Origin: Pediococcus inopinatus
Lineage (GTDB): Bacteria; Bacillota; Bacilli; Lactobacillales; Lactobacillaceae
Direction: 5' to 3'
DNA length: 64,000 nucleotides
Assembly: GCF_002982135.1 (NCBI RefSeq)
Contig: NZ_CP019981.1
Span: 496,001-560,000 of the forward strand
Part shown: piece after piece, positions 51,779 to 60,354 of the stretch
How the letters are laid out: each line of letters opens with the position of its first letter
Position numbering within the stretch: position 1 is the first letter of the stretch
The notes under the pieces: generated by a model
The model's database searches: none
What the model was told of the DNA's origin: nothing
What the model saw: only the letters and a program-made list of their open reading frames with translations
Position numbers and translations under genes: made by a program

Positions 51779-51891
51779 GTGTTAAAAATGACATAAGTCA
51801 GTTTCAATTGGTTGAAGAAAATAAAATGGTGATTCAGCAAATAATGGACGAGATTCACCAAATTATGGAAGAATTAGATGAGTTAGTTTAA
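51779..51891 (+). pseudogene. Small acidic protein gene with a one-base frameshift
   Basis: AGGAGG (51763-51768) is followed ten bases later by GTG at 51779, but that frame stops after five codons (M-L-K-M-T). If the A5 run at 51784-51788 had one more A, or the ribosome slipped back one base there, the same start would read 37 codons, MLKNDISQFQLVEEN onward, ending in an acidic helix-like tail (IQQIMDEIHQIMEELDELV) at 51891. This could be a recent knock-out, a phase-variable gene, a frameshift signal or a sequencing error. The function is unknown. Confidence 0.45.
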
Positions 51892-51949
51892 AATGAGGAT
51901 AGGCTTTCCAGAATAATGAAAACAAATTAATTTCAGGAGGGAAGAGCAT

Positions 51950-52291
51950 ATGGCGGACATGTATATCAAAGATTATACAAATACTTTTATTGTACACGGT
52001 CATGAATATGAAGTTACTTCACCTGCGCGATTCAATAGTGACACTGACGAAATAGTTGATGATATGACGTTGGATGATCGAGCCGTTGAAATTGCCAATC
52101 AAATGTATCGTGATGATATAGGACTAGTTTCTCCTGATGATATTAAGAAGTATCGGGTGAAAATTGGTTTATCACAACGTGAGTTTGCCAAATTACTTGG
52201 CAGGAGCACTAATACTATTGCATTGTATGAAACTGGAGCTTCTCCATCTCGATCTAATAATAAATTATTAAAAGACCTAATGGAAAAGTAA
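51950..52291 (+). CDS. HTH protein of the antitoxin type, without partner
   Basis: 113-aa protein. The N-terminal 60 residues have no clear fold assignment, and the C-terminal HTH (SPDDIKKYRVKIGLSQREFA, then LLGRSTNTIALYETGA) is Xre/MqsA-like. The order resembles antitoxins encoded beside DUF4065/Panacea or MqsR-type toxins in lactobacilli and their phages. No toxin gene follows: 52292-52421 has only stop-interrupted frames. Start ATG after CAGGAGGG. It could also be a stand-alone regulator. Confidence 0.6.
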   Translation: MADMYIKDYTNTFIVHGHEYEVTSPARFNSDTDEIVDDMTLDDRAVEIANQMYRDDIGLVSPDDIKKYRVKIGLSQREFAKLLGRSTNTIALYETGASPSRSNNKLLKDLMEK

Positions 52292-52421
52292 ACTTCACAG
52301 ATATACCGAGTGAAGATTAGTTGCTTTGGTTGCTGACTATCAGGTGTCCGTTAAAAGGTAGACTACTGATGGGATTCCTGATGAAGTTGATGTGGATAAA
52401 ACTTGAGAATAAAACATTAAT

Positions 52422-52494
52422 AAAAAAGCAGATTAGGTCTCACAGAAGCACCCACCAAACGGGGCAAACTTCTGGAAAGCTAATCTGCTTTTAT
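52422..52494 (-). terminator. Nested bidirectional terminator
   Basis: AAAAGCAGATTAG (52424-52436) pairs perfectly with CTAATCTGCTTTT (52480-52492), enclosing CAGAAG/CTTCTG (52443-52448, 52469-52474). On the minus strand it runs into a T-run just after the permease stop. Confidence 0.88.
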
Positions 52495-53822
52495 TTCAAT
52501 CGATAATATCTAGTAGTTAAGTAGTAAACGGGGATGCCTAGTAGGGTGATTAAAATGCCAATCACTGCCAACCAAACCTGAGTTACGACGGTTGTCACCA
52601 AGATGAAGATTCCACCAAGGATGGCAATGGCCGGGATGACAGGATAGCCTGGCACCCGATATGGCCGTTCTAAATCTGGTTCACGTTTCCGAAGAATGAA
52701 CACGGCGATGAAGAGCAAGACGCTAAAAATCCACATTACAAAGACCAACATATCTGTTAATAAATCAAAACTTCCGAGCAACATCATCAACGCAGCAATC
52801 ACAAACTGTAAAGTGCCCGCTCCATAAGGGGCACCGGAATGGCGGCCTACTTTGCGAATGAACTTGCTAAAAGGGAGGGTTTGCTCCTCAGCCATAGCGA
52901 GCGGAACGCGCATACCAGTCATGGTATAGCCATTAATCGCCCCATACACGGAAATCAGAATGCCAATCGTCACGAGTTTTCCGCCCAGAGCGCCAAACAA
53001 GTGAATTGCCGACTCAGAAGCGGCGTTTAAATTCCCGGCAATATCTGTGATCGGTAAAGTTTTCAAGAAAACCAAATTAATTAGCGTATAGATGACAGTA
53101 ATTAGTGCCAAACCCCAGCCAATCGCGCGAGGCAAATCTTTTTTAGGATTTTTCATTTCGCCGGCAATTGCCCCCACGCCCAGCCAGCCATCATAAGCAA
53201 ACATGGCTGCTAACAAGCCGCTGCTAAAGGCGCCGGCCAAACCGGTATGTGAGGAGAGATGGGTTGGGATGAAATGAAGGGCCACATTTCCAGGTGTGAA
53301 TAAACCAACGACCACGATCACAATAATGGGAATAAGTTTGATGATTAGTGTCCCGGATTGCAAACGGCTTGCGGCTTTAGCTCCCAGAAAGTTAATTAGA
53401 GTAATCGACAATCCAGAAATTAAAGCGATGGGCAAACTGATCTGCGAGTTTAAATGGAAGAGATCTACAACTTGAGTGCCAAATACGATCGACAAGGCCG
53501 CAATGTTAGCGGGAAAATAGATGAGACTTTGCGCCCAGCCGAACAGATAGGCAGGTAGTTTTCCATAGGTATATTCTAAGTATTTAACGGCGCCTCCAGT
53601 TAAGGGGATGGCAGCGGCCAATTCTGCACTGGTTAAGCCAGCACAGATGGTCAACAAGCCACCGAGAACCCAAACTAGTAGGGTCAAACCGGCCGATTGC
53701 GTGGATTCCACGACACTCGCTACTTTGAAGAAGACCCCGCCACCAATGACGGTTCCCATGACGGTCGCTAGGGCCGCAAAGGTACCAACTTCTTTTTTTA
53801 AGCCATCGTTTTCTTGTTGCAT
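52491..53822 (-). CDS. SteT-like APC amino acid exchanger
   Basis: 443-aa transporter with about twelve membrane spans, L-type amino acid transporter branch of the APC superfamily. Span 1 has MGTVIGGGVFFKVAS and the loop EMKNPKKDLPRAIGW is conserved. Similar to the serine/threonine exchanger SteT of B. subtilis; actual substrates are unknown. Two ATGs are possible (53828 and 53822); the second is spaced nine bases from GAGGAG and is preferred. It is divergent from the GH25-like gene. Confidence 0.86.
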   Translation of the reverse strand: MQQENDGLKKEVGTFAALATVMGTVIGGGVFFKVASVVESTQSAGLTLLVWVLGGLLTICAGLTSAELAAAIPLTGGAVKYLEYTYGKLPAYLFGWAQSLIYFPANIAALSIVFGTQVVDLFHLNSQISLPIALISGLSITLINFLGAKAASRLQSGTLIIKLIPIIVIVVVGLFTPGNVALHFIPTHLSSHTGLAGAFSSGLLAAMFAYDGWLGVGAIAGEMKNPKKDLPRAIGWGLALITVIYTLINLVFLKTLPITDIAGNLNAASESAIHLFGALGGKLVTIGILISVYGAINGYTMTGMRVPLAMAEEQTLPFSKFIRKVGRHSGAPYGAGTLQFVIAALMMLLGSFDLLTDMLVFVMWIFSVLLFIAVFILRKREPDLERPYRVPGYPVIPAIAILGGIFILVTTVVTQVWLAVIGILITLLGIPVYYLTTRYYRLK

Positions 53823-53956
53823 GGGCATGTTCTCCTCTGTTTTTCAGTAATCGTATTATTATAGCAGAAACGCCGGGGGATATAAATGTCTGAAACTCAA
53901 GCAAAATGGTTTTGGTGTACAATAGACAGAAAAGTAGCGGTGAGGGATGAATTGAT

Positions 53957-54739
53957 TTGGCCCGAGAAGATATCAAACCGATTTATAGCAACACCTATAA
54001 ACGAAAACGAAAATTTAATTGGAAAAAATGGCTCTTCGTGCTTCTGATTTTGGTTGCAATTGGCTCAGGAATTGCCGGATGGCATCTGTGGCGCGTGCAT
54101 CAAACACAAACGTTGCAGCAATATCCAATTCGGGGTATCAGTGTGTCGCAGCAGGACGGCTTCGTGGATTTTGAAGGCGTCAAAAAAGCTGGGATGTCGT
54201 TTGCTTATTTGCGAAGTACTAGTGGGACCACTTATTTTGACGATAATTTCACGGCCAATTATGATCGAATCCAAGGCGCAGAATTAAAAATTGGAGTTTA
54301 TATGATGTTTAGCTTCAGTAAGTCGGCCAAGGAGCAAGTTAAGTATTTCGAAGAAAAGGTGGGGCATAAGGTTGGCAATTTGCCAATTGCGGTTCAAGTA
54401 GCCTATTACGGCGATTATGCGAATAATCCGCCTAACAAAGCTAAGCAAGGAAAACAATTACGGGAATTAACGCGAGAGCTGGCTAACTATTATGCCACCC
54501 CATGTGTAATTTGGACAACGCCAACAATTGCCAAACAAATGATTACGCCGTATCTTTCAGATAGCCGTCAGTGGCTAGTTGTGAAGGATTTGACGGCATT
54601 GCGGAAACGAAAAATCGACAGTCAAACTGAATTTGTGCAATATAGTGACGGGGCTGATCTCAAAGTTGATGGTCAAAAAACGAGTTTCACGACTTCAGTA
54701 TTTACTGGTAAAAAACAAACTTGGCGAGAAATTGAATAA
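53957..54739 (+). CDS. Membrane-anchored GH25-like protein lacking catalytic residues
   Basis: 260-aa protein with a basic N-terminus, one membrane helix (about 24-41) and an extracellular GH25 muramidase fold. The fold is recognisable from YPIRGISVSQQDGFVDFEGV and FAYLRSTSG through to the C-terminal segment. The catalytic positions are altered: the Asp of the usual GxDVS motif is S62, and the Asp-x-Glu of the active site reads Q147-V-A149. It is therefore probably a peptidoglycan-binding or structural protein, not a lysozyme. TTG start. It is monocistronic with a perfect terminator. Confidence 0.8.
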   Translation: MAREDIKPIYSNTYKRKRKFNWKKWLFVLLILVAIGSGIAGWHLWRVHQTQTLQQYPIRGISVSQQDGFVDFEGVKKAGMSFAYLRSTSGTTYFDDNFTANYDRIQGAELKIGVYMMFSFSKSAKEQVKYFEEKVGHKVGNLPIAVQVAYYGDYANNPPNKAKQGKQLRELTRELANYYATPCVIWTTPTIAKQMITPYLSDSRQWLVVKDLTALRKRKIDSQTEFVQYSDGADLKVDGQKTSFTTSVFTGKKQTWREIE

Positions 54740-54745
54740 AGAAAG

Positions 54746-54776
54746 ACCCTGTATCTTTTATGAAGATACAGGGTTA
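54746..54776 (+). terminator. Terminator after the GH25-like gene, bidirectional
   Basis: ACCCTGTATCTT (54746-54757) pairs perfectly with AAGATACAGGGT (54763-54774). It also lies just past the end of the minus-strand pseudogene. Confidence 0.88.
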
Positions 54777-54777
54777 T

Positions 54778-55170
54778 TTAATCGGTTTTAGGATTCTTAG
54801 TAATTTTATAATTACTAATTAAAATGGGATAGGTTTCATTGTCCGTTTCGTCATAGATGGAAATAGGGCGCTGCTCATTTGCACGAATCCGAATGTGATA
54901 ACCGTAATTATCTAGAAAAGTAATGGTATATTTATCCCAACTTTCCACTTTGACTCATACTTGGTGGGAATCAATGAACAAATCTAAGTTTGGTCGAATC
55001 TCAATGGTGTGGATGCGATCAGAGTCGTCGGCACGGTAATTCCAAGTGCCGACAAAAAACAACGGATTGCCTGGGTCCGGGATATCTTGTTCATGAAGTT
55101 TTTTTGAAGTTAAAATCCCAGTTAAAAACGAAGCAACTACCAAGGCAATGTTTCTAGGCTTCACTTTCAT
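54778..55170 (-). pseudogene. DUF4828-like gene interrupted by an in-frame TGA
   Basis: From the ATG at 55170 the frame reads 71 codons (MKVKPRNIALVVASFLTGIL, an N-terminal membrane helix, then FFVGTWNYRADDSDRIHTIE) and hits TGA at 54955-54957. The same frame continues without further stops for 58 codons (VKVESWDKYTITFLDNYGY, then RPISIYDETDNETYPI) to TAA at 54778-54780. The joined 130-residue product resembles DUF4828 proteins of lactobacilli. The TGA may be a mutated tryptophan or arginine codon. The upstream half could still be made as a short anchored peptide. Confidence 0.75.
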
Positions 55171-55341
55171 CGCATCCTTTCGTAAAATCCTTACACCTAA
55201 ATAATATCATTTGTAACTGGTAAACACACGTAATTTTAATTAAATTTTACCGATTTTTTAAAACTGTCGGCTTTTAAATATACTTACCCCGCTAACACTG
55301 ATAAAATGGATAAGGAAGTAAACAAAATTGGAGGGCAAATC

Positions 55342-56343
55342 ATGATTAAACTGGGAATCATTGGCACCAATTGGATTACACAACAATTTGTAGATGCGGC
55401 ACACGCCACAAAAAAGTATCAATTAACGGCGGTATATTCGCGCACAACTGAAAAGGCCAAACAATTTGGTAAAAAAAATGGCGCAACCGGATTTTTTGAT
55501 AACTTAACGGACTTTTTCAAAAGTGAGACGATCGATACATTCTACATTGCATCACCCAACAGCTTGCATTTTGAACAAGCTAAACAGGGAATTGAAAACG
55601 ATAAAAATGTGATTGTCGAAAAACCGATTGTTTCAAACATTAAACAGATGGAAATTTTGCGTCAGACTTTAGAAGAACACCCACAAGCGCGTTTATTCGA
55701 AGCTGCTCGTCAGGTTCATCAACCAAATTTCAAAGTGATTAAGGGCCAAGTTGCGATGCTTGATCGGGTTCAAGGCGCCACCTTAACTTACATGAAGTAT
55801 TCGAGTCGTTACGACGCGGTGTTAGCTGGTGAAACGCCTAATGTGTTCACCCTTAACTTTGCCGGTGGGGCTTTACAAGACTTAGGAGTTTACGTAGCCT
55901 ATGATGCGGTTGGCTGGTTTGGGATGCCGGATGACGTCGCTTATTACCCAACGCTGACTTCTACCAGAGTTGATGGCAAGGGCGTGGCGATTCTTCGTTA
56001 TCCTGAGTTTGATGTGACCTTAAATATCGGGAAGACTAGCAATTCGTATTTAGGCTCCGAAATTTATGGCTTGAAAGATACAATTGTGATGGATAATCCC
56101 GCTGAATTGGGAAATGTCAGCATTCGTGATGAGGCTGGTAAAGAAACGGTCATCGGCACGAAGCCCGCTGATAATCCCATGATTTCTGAAGCAGAAGATT
56201 TTGGCCGAGTAATCAATGATCCCCAGAATGAACTTAATGATCGTGATTACTGGACTTGGCTTGATTTAAGCCAAAATGTTAACAAGTTACTATATAATTT
56301 ACGTCAATCCGGCAAAATTGTTTTCCCGGATGATGCTCAATAG
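55342..56343 (+). CDS. Gfo/Idh/MocA-family oxidoreductase
   Basis: 333-aa NAD(P)-dependent dehydrogenase of unknown substrate. The Rossmann fold starts MIKLGIIGTNWITQQFVDAA, and the catalytic Lys is in VIVEKPIVSN. The C-terminal domain is the usual GFO/IDH alpha/beta fold. The ATG at 55342 follows GGAGG; an in-frame ATG at 55306 lacks one. It is divergent from the broken DUF4828-like gene and 17 bp before the helicase gene. Confidence 0.88.
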   Translation: MIKLGIIGTNWITQQFVDAAHATKKYQLTAVYSRTTEKAKQFGKKNGATGFFDNLTDFFKSETIDTFYIASPNSLHFEQAKQGIENDKNVIVEKPIVSNIKQMEILRQTLEEHPQARLFEAARQVHQPNFKVIKGQVAMLDRVQGATLTYMKYSSRYDAVLAGETPNVFTLNFAGGALQDLGVYVAYDAVGWFGMPDDVAYYPTLTSTRVDGKGVAILRYPEFDVTLNIGKTSNSYLGSEIYGLKDTIVMDNPAELGNVSIRDEAGKETVIGTKPADNPMISEAEDFGRVINDPQNELNDRDYWTWLDLSQNVNKLLYNLRQSGKIVFPDDAQ

Positions 56344-56360
56344 ATAGATAGGAATTGAAA

Positions 56361-57713
56361 ATGGATAAGGAATTTGAACAATTTTTTCAGCAACAAGGAT
56401 TTAAAACGGCTACTGAGATTCAAACAGCCGTCTATGAGCCCCTCAAACAGGGTCGCTCGGTGATTGGTTTAGCTCCAACGGGATCTGGAAAAACCATCGC
56501 CTTTACAGTGCCGTTACTCGAAAAAACAGCACCTGGGGACGGTACCCAGATTCTCGTGTTGTCTCCTTCCCAGGAACTAGCGGTGCAAACGACCGATGTC
56601 TTCCGCCAGTGGGGAGCGGTCAATAATATTAAGGCCACTTCATTAACTGGAGGGGCTAATATGCAACGCCAAATTGAGCGGTTGAAGAAGCATCCTGAGG
56701 TCGTGGTGGGAACGCCAGGCCGAATGTTATCATTGATTCATGAAAGTCGCTTAAAGCTCAAAGACATTCAAACGATTATTGTGGATGAAGCAGATGAACT
56801 TTTGACCGGCGAAACGCTGGATGAAGTTCGGGAGATTGTGATGTCGGCGCCGTCTGATGTGCAACTGGGCTTTTTCTCCGCTACGCAAACGCATAAACCT
56901 GCAGAACTTGAAGAAATCTTTGGTGTGGACATCGAAGAGTTTGATGTTCGGCAAACAGATAAAACACAAGGTGAAGTGGTTCATGGGTTAGTTCGGGTGG
57001 CAGATAATAAGAAGGTTGTGTACTTACGCCGATTGGCAAAACTCAAACACTTTCAGGCTTTGGTCTTCTTTAATCACGTTTCGACCCTTGAACACGTGGC
57101 AGCTGAATTAAAGCATGAACATGTTTCCAGTGTGAAATTAGCTGGGCATCAAGTGCAAACGGAACGAGCAACCGCCATGCGGAAGTTCCGTAAGGGTGAA
57201 GCTAAGTTGTTGCTTACCACAGAAATGGCAGCTCGGGGACTGGACATTGCTAACCTCCCAGCGGTAATTAATTTTGATTTGCCACCTAATGCGATTGCCT
57301 ACACCCATCGAACGGGACGGACCGGACGCATGGGAAATACAGGGATGATCGTTAACATGGGAAATGACCATGATTTGCGGAACTTACGTAAATTGCTCCC
57401 TGAAAAAACGTTCAAGCCATTGTATCTGATGCACGGCAAACTAACGGATCAACTTGAAGAAGAAAAACCAGCCGAGGCGGTCGAAACCGTTGAAAAGAAG
57501 CAGGCTAAAGCTGAGGTTGATCCCAATGCAACTGTGGTGATGATGCCAACTGCCAAACCAAAAAAAGCAGTTAAAAAACATCCGACAAAAGCGAAGCCCA
57601 GTAAGCCAGCCTTTGCGGGTGGAAAACCTAAGAAACATGTGAAAAAGAATAAGCATTCCAAGAAAAAGGGAATGCGGCACAAAAATATTGAACGTAATGA
57701 TAGGAAGAAATAA
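56361..57713 (+). CDS. DEAD-box RNA helicase
   Basis: 450-aa ATP-dependent RNA helicase, CshB-like. Q motif near residue 21, Walker A APTGSGKT (38-45), motif Ib TPGRML, motif II DEAD, motif III SAT, motif V ARGLDIANLP and motif VI HRTGRTGR are all present. The C-terminal 70 residues are extremely lysine-rich (KKHVKKNKHSKKKGMRHK), a likely RNA-binding tail. Such helicases act in ribosome biogenesis and cold adaptation. It is 2 bp before the kinase gene. Confidence 0.92.
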   Translation: MDKEFEQFFQQQGFKTATEIQTAVYEPLKQGRSVIGLAPTGSGKTIAFTVPLLEKTAPGDGTQILVLSPSQELAVQTTDVFRQWGAVNNIKATSLTGGANMQRQIERLKKHPEVVVGTPGRMLSLIHESRLKLKDIQTIIVDEADELLTGETLDEVREIVMSAPSDVQLGFFSATQTHKPAELEEIFGVDIEEFDVRQTDKTQGEVVHGLVRVADNKKVVYLRRLAKLKHFQALVFFNHVSTLEHVAAELKHEHVSSVKLAGHQVQTERATAMRKFRKGEAKLLLTTEMAARGLDIANLPAVINFDLPPNAIAYTHRTGRTGRMGNTGMIVNMGNDHDLRNLRKLLPEKTFKPLYLMHGKLTDQLEEEKPAEAVETVEKKQAKAEVDPNATVVMMPTAKPKKAVKKHPTKAKPSKPAFAGGKPKKHVKKNKHSKKKGMRHKNIERNDRKK

Positions 57714-57715
57714 AC

Positions 57716-58540
57716 ATGACAACACCTTTAAAAACTTTAACAATTGCCGGTAGTGATACCAGTGCTGCTGGTGGAATGCAGGCTGATTTAAAAACATTTG
57801 AAGAATTCGGTACCTATGGAATGGTTGCTTTGACTTGTATCGTGACTATGGACCCCGCTGACTGGAGTCACCATGTTAATCAGGTTGCGCCCCAAATTTT
57901 GAAGGATCAATTAGCCACTGTGTTTAGCGGGGGCAATCCTGATGCAATGAAGACCGGGATGCTTGGCGATCAAGAAACAGTGGAGATTGCCTATCACGCC
58001 ATTAAGGATCATCAACTTAAAAATGTGGTGATTGATCCGGTAATGATATGCAAGGGTGAAACGGATGTCTTGAATCCTGATGCAGCGAATGCCATTCGTG
58101 ATTTGTTGATGCCATTGGCTGATGTGACAACGCCTAATTTGTTTGAAGCTGGTGTTTTATCTGGGATGGGGACATTACACAACTTAGATGAAATGAAGCA
58201 AGCAGCTAAGAAGATTCATGAGTTGGGCGCCAAAAATGTGGTGGTCAAAGGTGGTAAGGGCCTTAAGAGTGATGAAGCTGTTGACGTCTTCTATGATGGT
58301 CAGACTTTTGAAACGTTGAGTGCTAAGAAACAAGCGAGTGATCGCAATGCCGGTGCGGGCTGTACTTTTGCCGCAGCGGTAACTGGTGGCTTGGCAAATG
58401 GCCTTAGTGTGAGCGATGCGGTTCACCTCGCTAAGAAGTTTGATACAGCTGCCATTCAAAATGGCTTTGACCTAAATAAGTTTTTAGGACCCGTTTTTCA
58501 CCCTGCATATCGGATGGAGAACGTTGGCAAGCTGATTTAA
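57716..58540 (+). CDS. pdxK: Pyridoxine/hydroxymethylpyrimidine kinase
   Basis: 274-aa ribokinase-fold vitamin kinase of the ThiD/PdxK family, phosphorylating pyridoxal or HMP. TIAGSDTSAAGGMQADLKTF at the N-terminus and NAGAGCTFAAAVTGGLANG (anion hole and catalytic region) are typical. It resembles the bifunctional PdxK of B. subtilis more than ThiD of thiamine operons, and no thi genes are near. It is cotranscribed with the helicase gene. Confidence 0.85.
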   Translation: MTTPLKTLTIAGSDTSAAGGMQADLKTFEEFGTYGMVALTCIVTMDPADWSHHVNQVAPQILKDQLATVFSGGNPDAMKTGMLGDQETVEIAYHAIKDHQLKNVVIDPVMICKGETDVLNPDAANAIRDLLMPLADVTTPNLFEAGVLSGMGTLHNLDEMKQAAKKIHELGAKNVVVKGGKGLKSDEAVDVFYDGQTFETLSAKKQASDRNAGAGCTFAAAVTGGLANGLSVSDAVHLAKKFDTAAIQNGFDLNKFLGPVFHPAYRMENVGKLI

Positions 58541-58568
58541 ATATTAAAAAATAGATAAAAATCATACG

Positions 58569-58608
58569 GGAAAACCTCATCAGAAAGTTGAAGACGTTTT
58601 CTTTTTTT
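58569..58608 (+). terminator. Terminator after pdxK
   Basis: GAAAAC (58570-58575) pairs with GTTTTC (58596-58601) and is followed by seven T. The inner bases pair partly. Moderate strength. Confidence 0.65.
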
Positions 58609-58630
58609 ATTCCTTCGGAAATTGCAAGAA

Positions 58631-59856
58631 CAAGTTAGCCACCCCGCAGGCGAAGTTGCGGGGCAAGTCAGAATATCTATTGAAGGTCAAGATAATAGCT
58701 ACGCACTACATGATTTACGAATACGTGCTGCTTCAATTTGAAAAGCTTCTTTTGGGGTTTGATACTTCAAGATACGTCGCGGTAATTGGTTAAGACGACT
58801 TTCAACCATTGAAACCGTCTTGGGACCAATCGTATCTAATGAGTGTCCCTTAGGTAAATATCGTCTAATCATGCGGTTATGAGTTTCATTGGTTGCTCTT
58901 TCAAAGGAACTATACGGATGGGCATAATAGATGTCAGCTACGCCGTCTAAGACTGCATTCAAGGCTGTGAACTCCGTTCCGTTGTCAGCAGTAACAGATT
59001 TAATAAGATCACCAAATTCAGCACAAATTCCCTTAAGTGCATACGATACCGAATCAGCATCTTTGCCTTCAATCAAGCGAACAATATCATAACGAGTTTT
59101 ACGTTCCGTGAAGGTCAATAATACACTTTCATGTCCACTTCGTTTACCAACTACAGTATCAATCTCAAAGTGGCCAAATTCCTTGCGTTTGTCGACCCTT
59201 TTAGGACGTTCCTCAATACTTTTACCAGCTAAACGTCGATGCTTGTTTGACCAGTGATGTTTAGTACGACGGTTAGCCTTCTCCACCAAATCAAGATTAC
59301 GGATCTCTAACAATTGCGCATCGATATAGTTGTAGAGAGTTTTCGTACAAACCATCTCCGTGCGCTTAAACAGATGTTGTTGGTGGGCGAAGCCGACTGC
59401 TGCATCAGGTGACCAATCATCTTGGTGGAAATGATCATCAAAGTAAGCCAGAAAGTTAGTAACAAATTTAAATTTTAGAGGTCGATGACAGCGTTGTCGA
59501 TTCGTTTGATACCGAACTTGGGCCGTATCAGGCGCATAAACGCTAAAGTACTGTTCTTTACCATTAAGTTTCTTTACCTGTTGAATGCGGCCACGCTTAA
59601 GCTCATTATTAATAGTTTGATGACAGACACCAATTTCAGCGGCAATTTGACGAGCAGATTTGCCTGCAGAAAGTAAGCCAGCAATTCTGCCTCGCTCAAT
59701 TGGAGTTAAATGATGACCCTTTACGTGAGATGTGATAAGCTGTTCTTGCACCAAGACGAAAACCTCTTTCATTGTTTAGTGTGGGAACTTCAATGATACC
59801 TGATTTTTTCGTCTTGGTGTCTTTTATTTGGCCACTTTTAAAAGGTGGCTAACTTG
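58631..59856 (-). mobile_element. IS30-family insertion sequence
   Basis: Bounded by a perfect 13-bp inverted repeat: CAAGTTAGCCACC at 58631-58643 and its complement GGTGGCTAACTTG at 59844-59856. It contains one transposase gene on the minus strand. The left end holds a strong CCCCGCA/TGCGGGG hairpin (58642-58648, 58657-58663) downstream of the transposase stop. No target duplication is visible in the flanks. Confidence 0.8.
58699..59772 (-). CDS. IS30-family transposase
   Basis: 357-aa DDE transposase. It has the N-terminal HTH of IS30 (TPIERGRIAGLLSAGKSARQ and IGVCHQTINNELKRG). The DDE residues are the Asp in HFEIDTVVGKR, the Asp in TADNGTEF and the Glu in RATNETHNRMIRRYLPKG. It looks intact. 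In-frame TTG or GTG codons seven to eight residues in follow AAAGAGG and may be the true start. Confidence 0.92.
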   Translation of the reverse strand: MKEVFVLVQEQLITSHVKGHHLTPIERGRIAGLLSAGKSARQIAAEIGVCHQTINNELKRGRIQQVKKLNGKEQYFSVYAPDTAQVRYQTNRQRCHRPLKFKFVTNFLAYFDDHFHQDDWSPDAAVGFAHQQHLFKRTEMVCTKTLYNYIDAQLLEIRNLDLVEKANRRTKHHWSNKHRRLAGKSIEERPKRVDKRKEFGHFEIDTVVGKRSGHESVLLTFTERKTRYDIVRLIEGKDADSVSYALKGICAEFGDLIKSVTADNGTEFTALNAVLDGVADIYYAHPYSSFERATNETHNRMIRRYLPKGHSLDTIGPKTVSMVESRLNQLPRRILKYQTPKEAFQIEAARIRKSCSA

Positions 59857-60354
59857 ATTATAAAATTCGCGATCGTAAATACAGAGAATTTAAAGATGGC
59901 AAGAATAGATGATATCGGAGGCAATTTTCTTTTAAAAAGTAAGGCATGTTAAGGTGTACGTACTACTATTTTTTGATGTAGTTTAAATAAGTAATATCAC
60001 TTTGTAATTCTGCACTCTTCTCGATAATTCAATAGCCAAAGATCAACAATATATCCCTAATCAGGCAAATTGAGCACAATACCAAAGTACCAAAACTAAA
60101 AATGAGCTGTGAGATTGTACTAAAAACTTTTTGACTCATTGAGTATCTGATGATATTAAAATACCTTGTGGATAATAGTCTGTAATGTTCGTAAGTAGGT
60201 GCATTTTACGTTATTTGAGACTTGGTCTTGAAATTGTACTTTGTTTTGGTCGTGCCGAATTTTTCCTTTAGCTGGGGTGTCTTTAGGAAAAAATTATAGC
60301 TGTTGCATCTTTCTAAAAGCAATTAATCACACCATATAAAATAGAGGGAAATAT
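59857..60354 (+). other. A/T-rich intergenic stretch, no gene seen
   Basis: About 500 bp between the IS and the first glycosyltransferase gene. All frames are broken by stops. I see no tRNA, terminator or clear promoter; GAGGG (60344-60348) is the ribosome binding site of the next gene. It could be decayed coding DNA of the polysaccharide locus. Confidence 0.6.

Noticed and set aside
51694..51891. 65-codon frame starting inside the rlmCD terminator
   Set aside because: The first half is terminator sequence. Only the last 37 codons look coding, and these fit a frameshifted small gene with its own start at 51779.
58628..59859. Target-site duplication of the IS30 element
   Set aside because: Left flank GAA and right flank ATT do not match, so no duplication is claimed.
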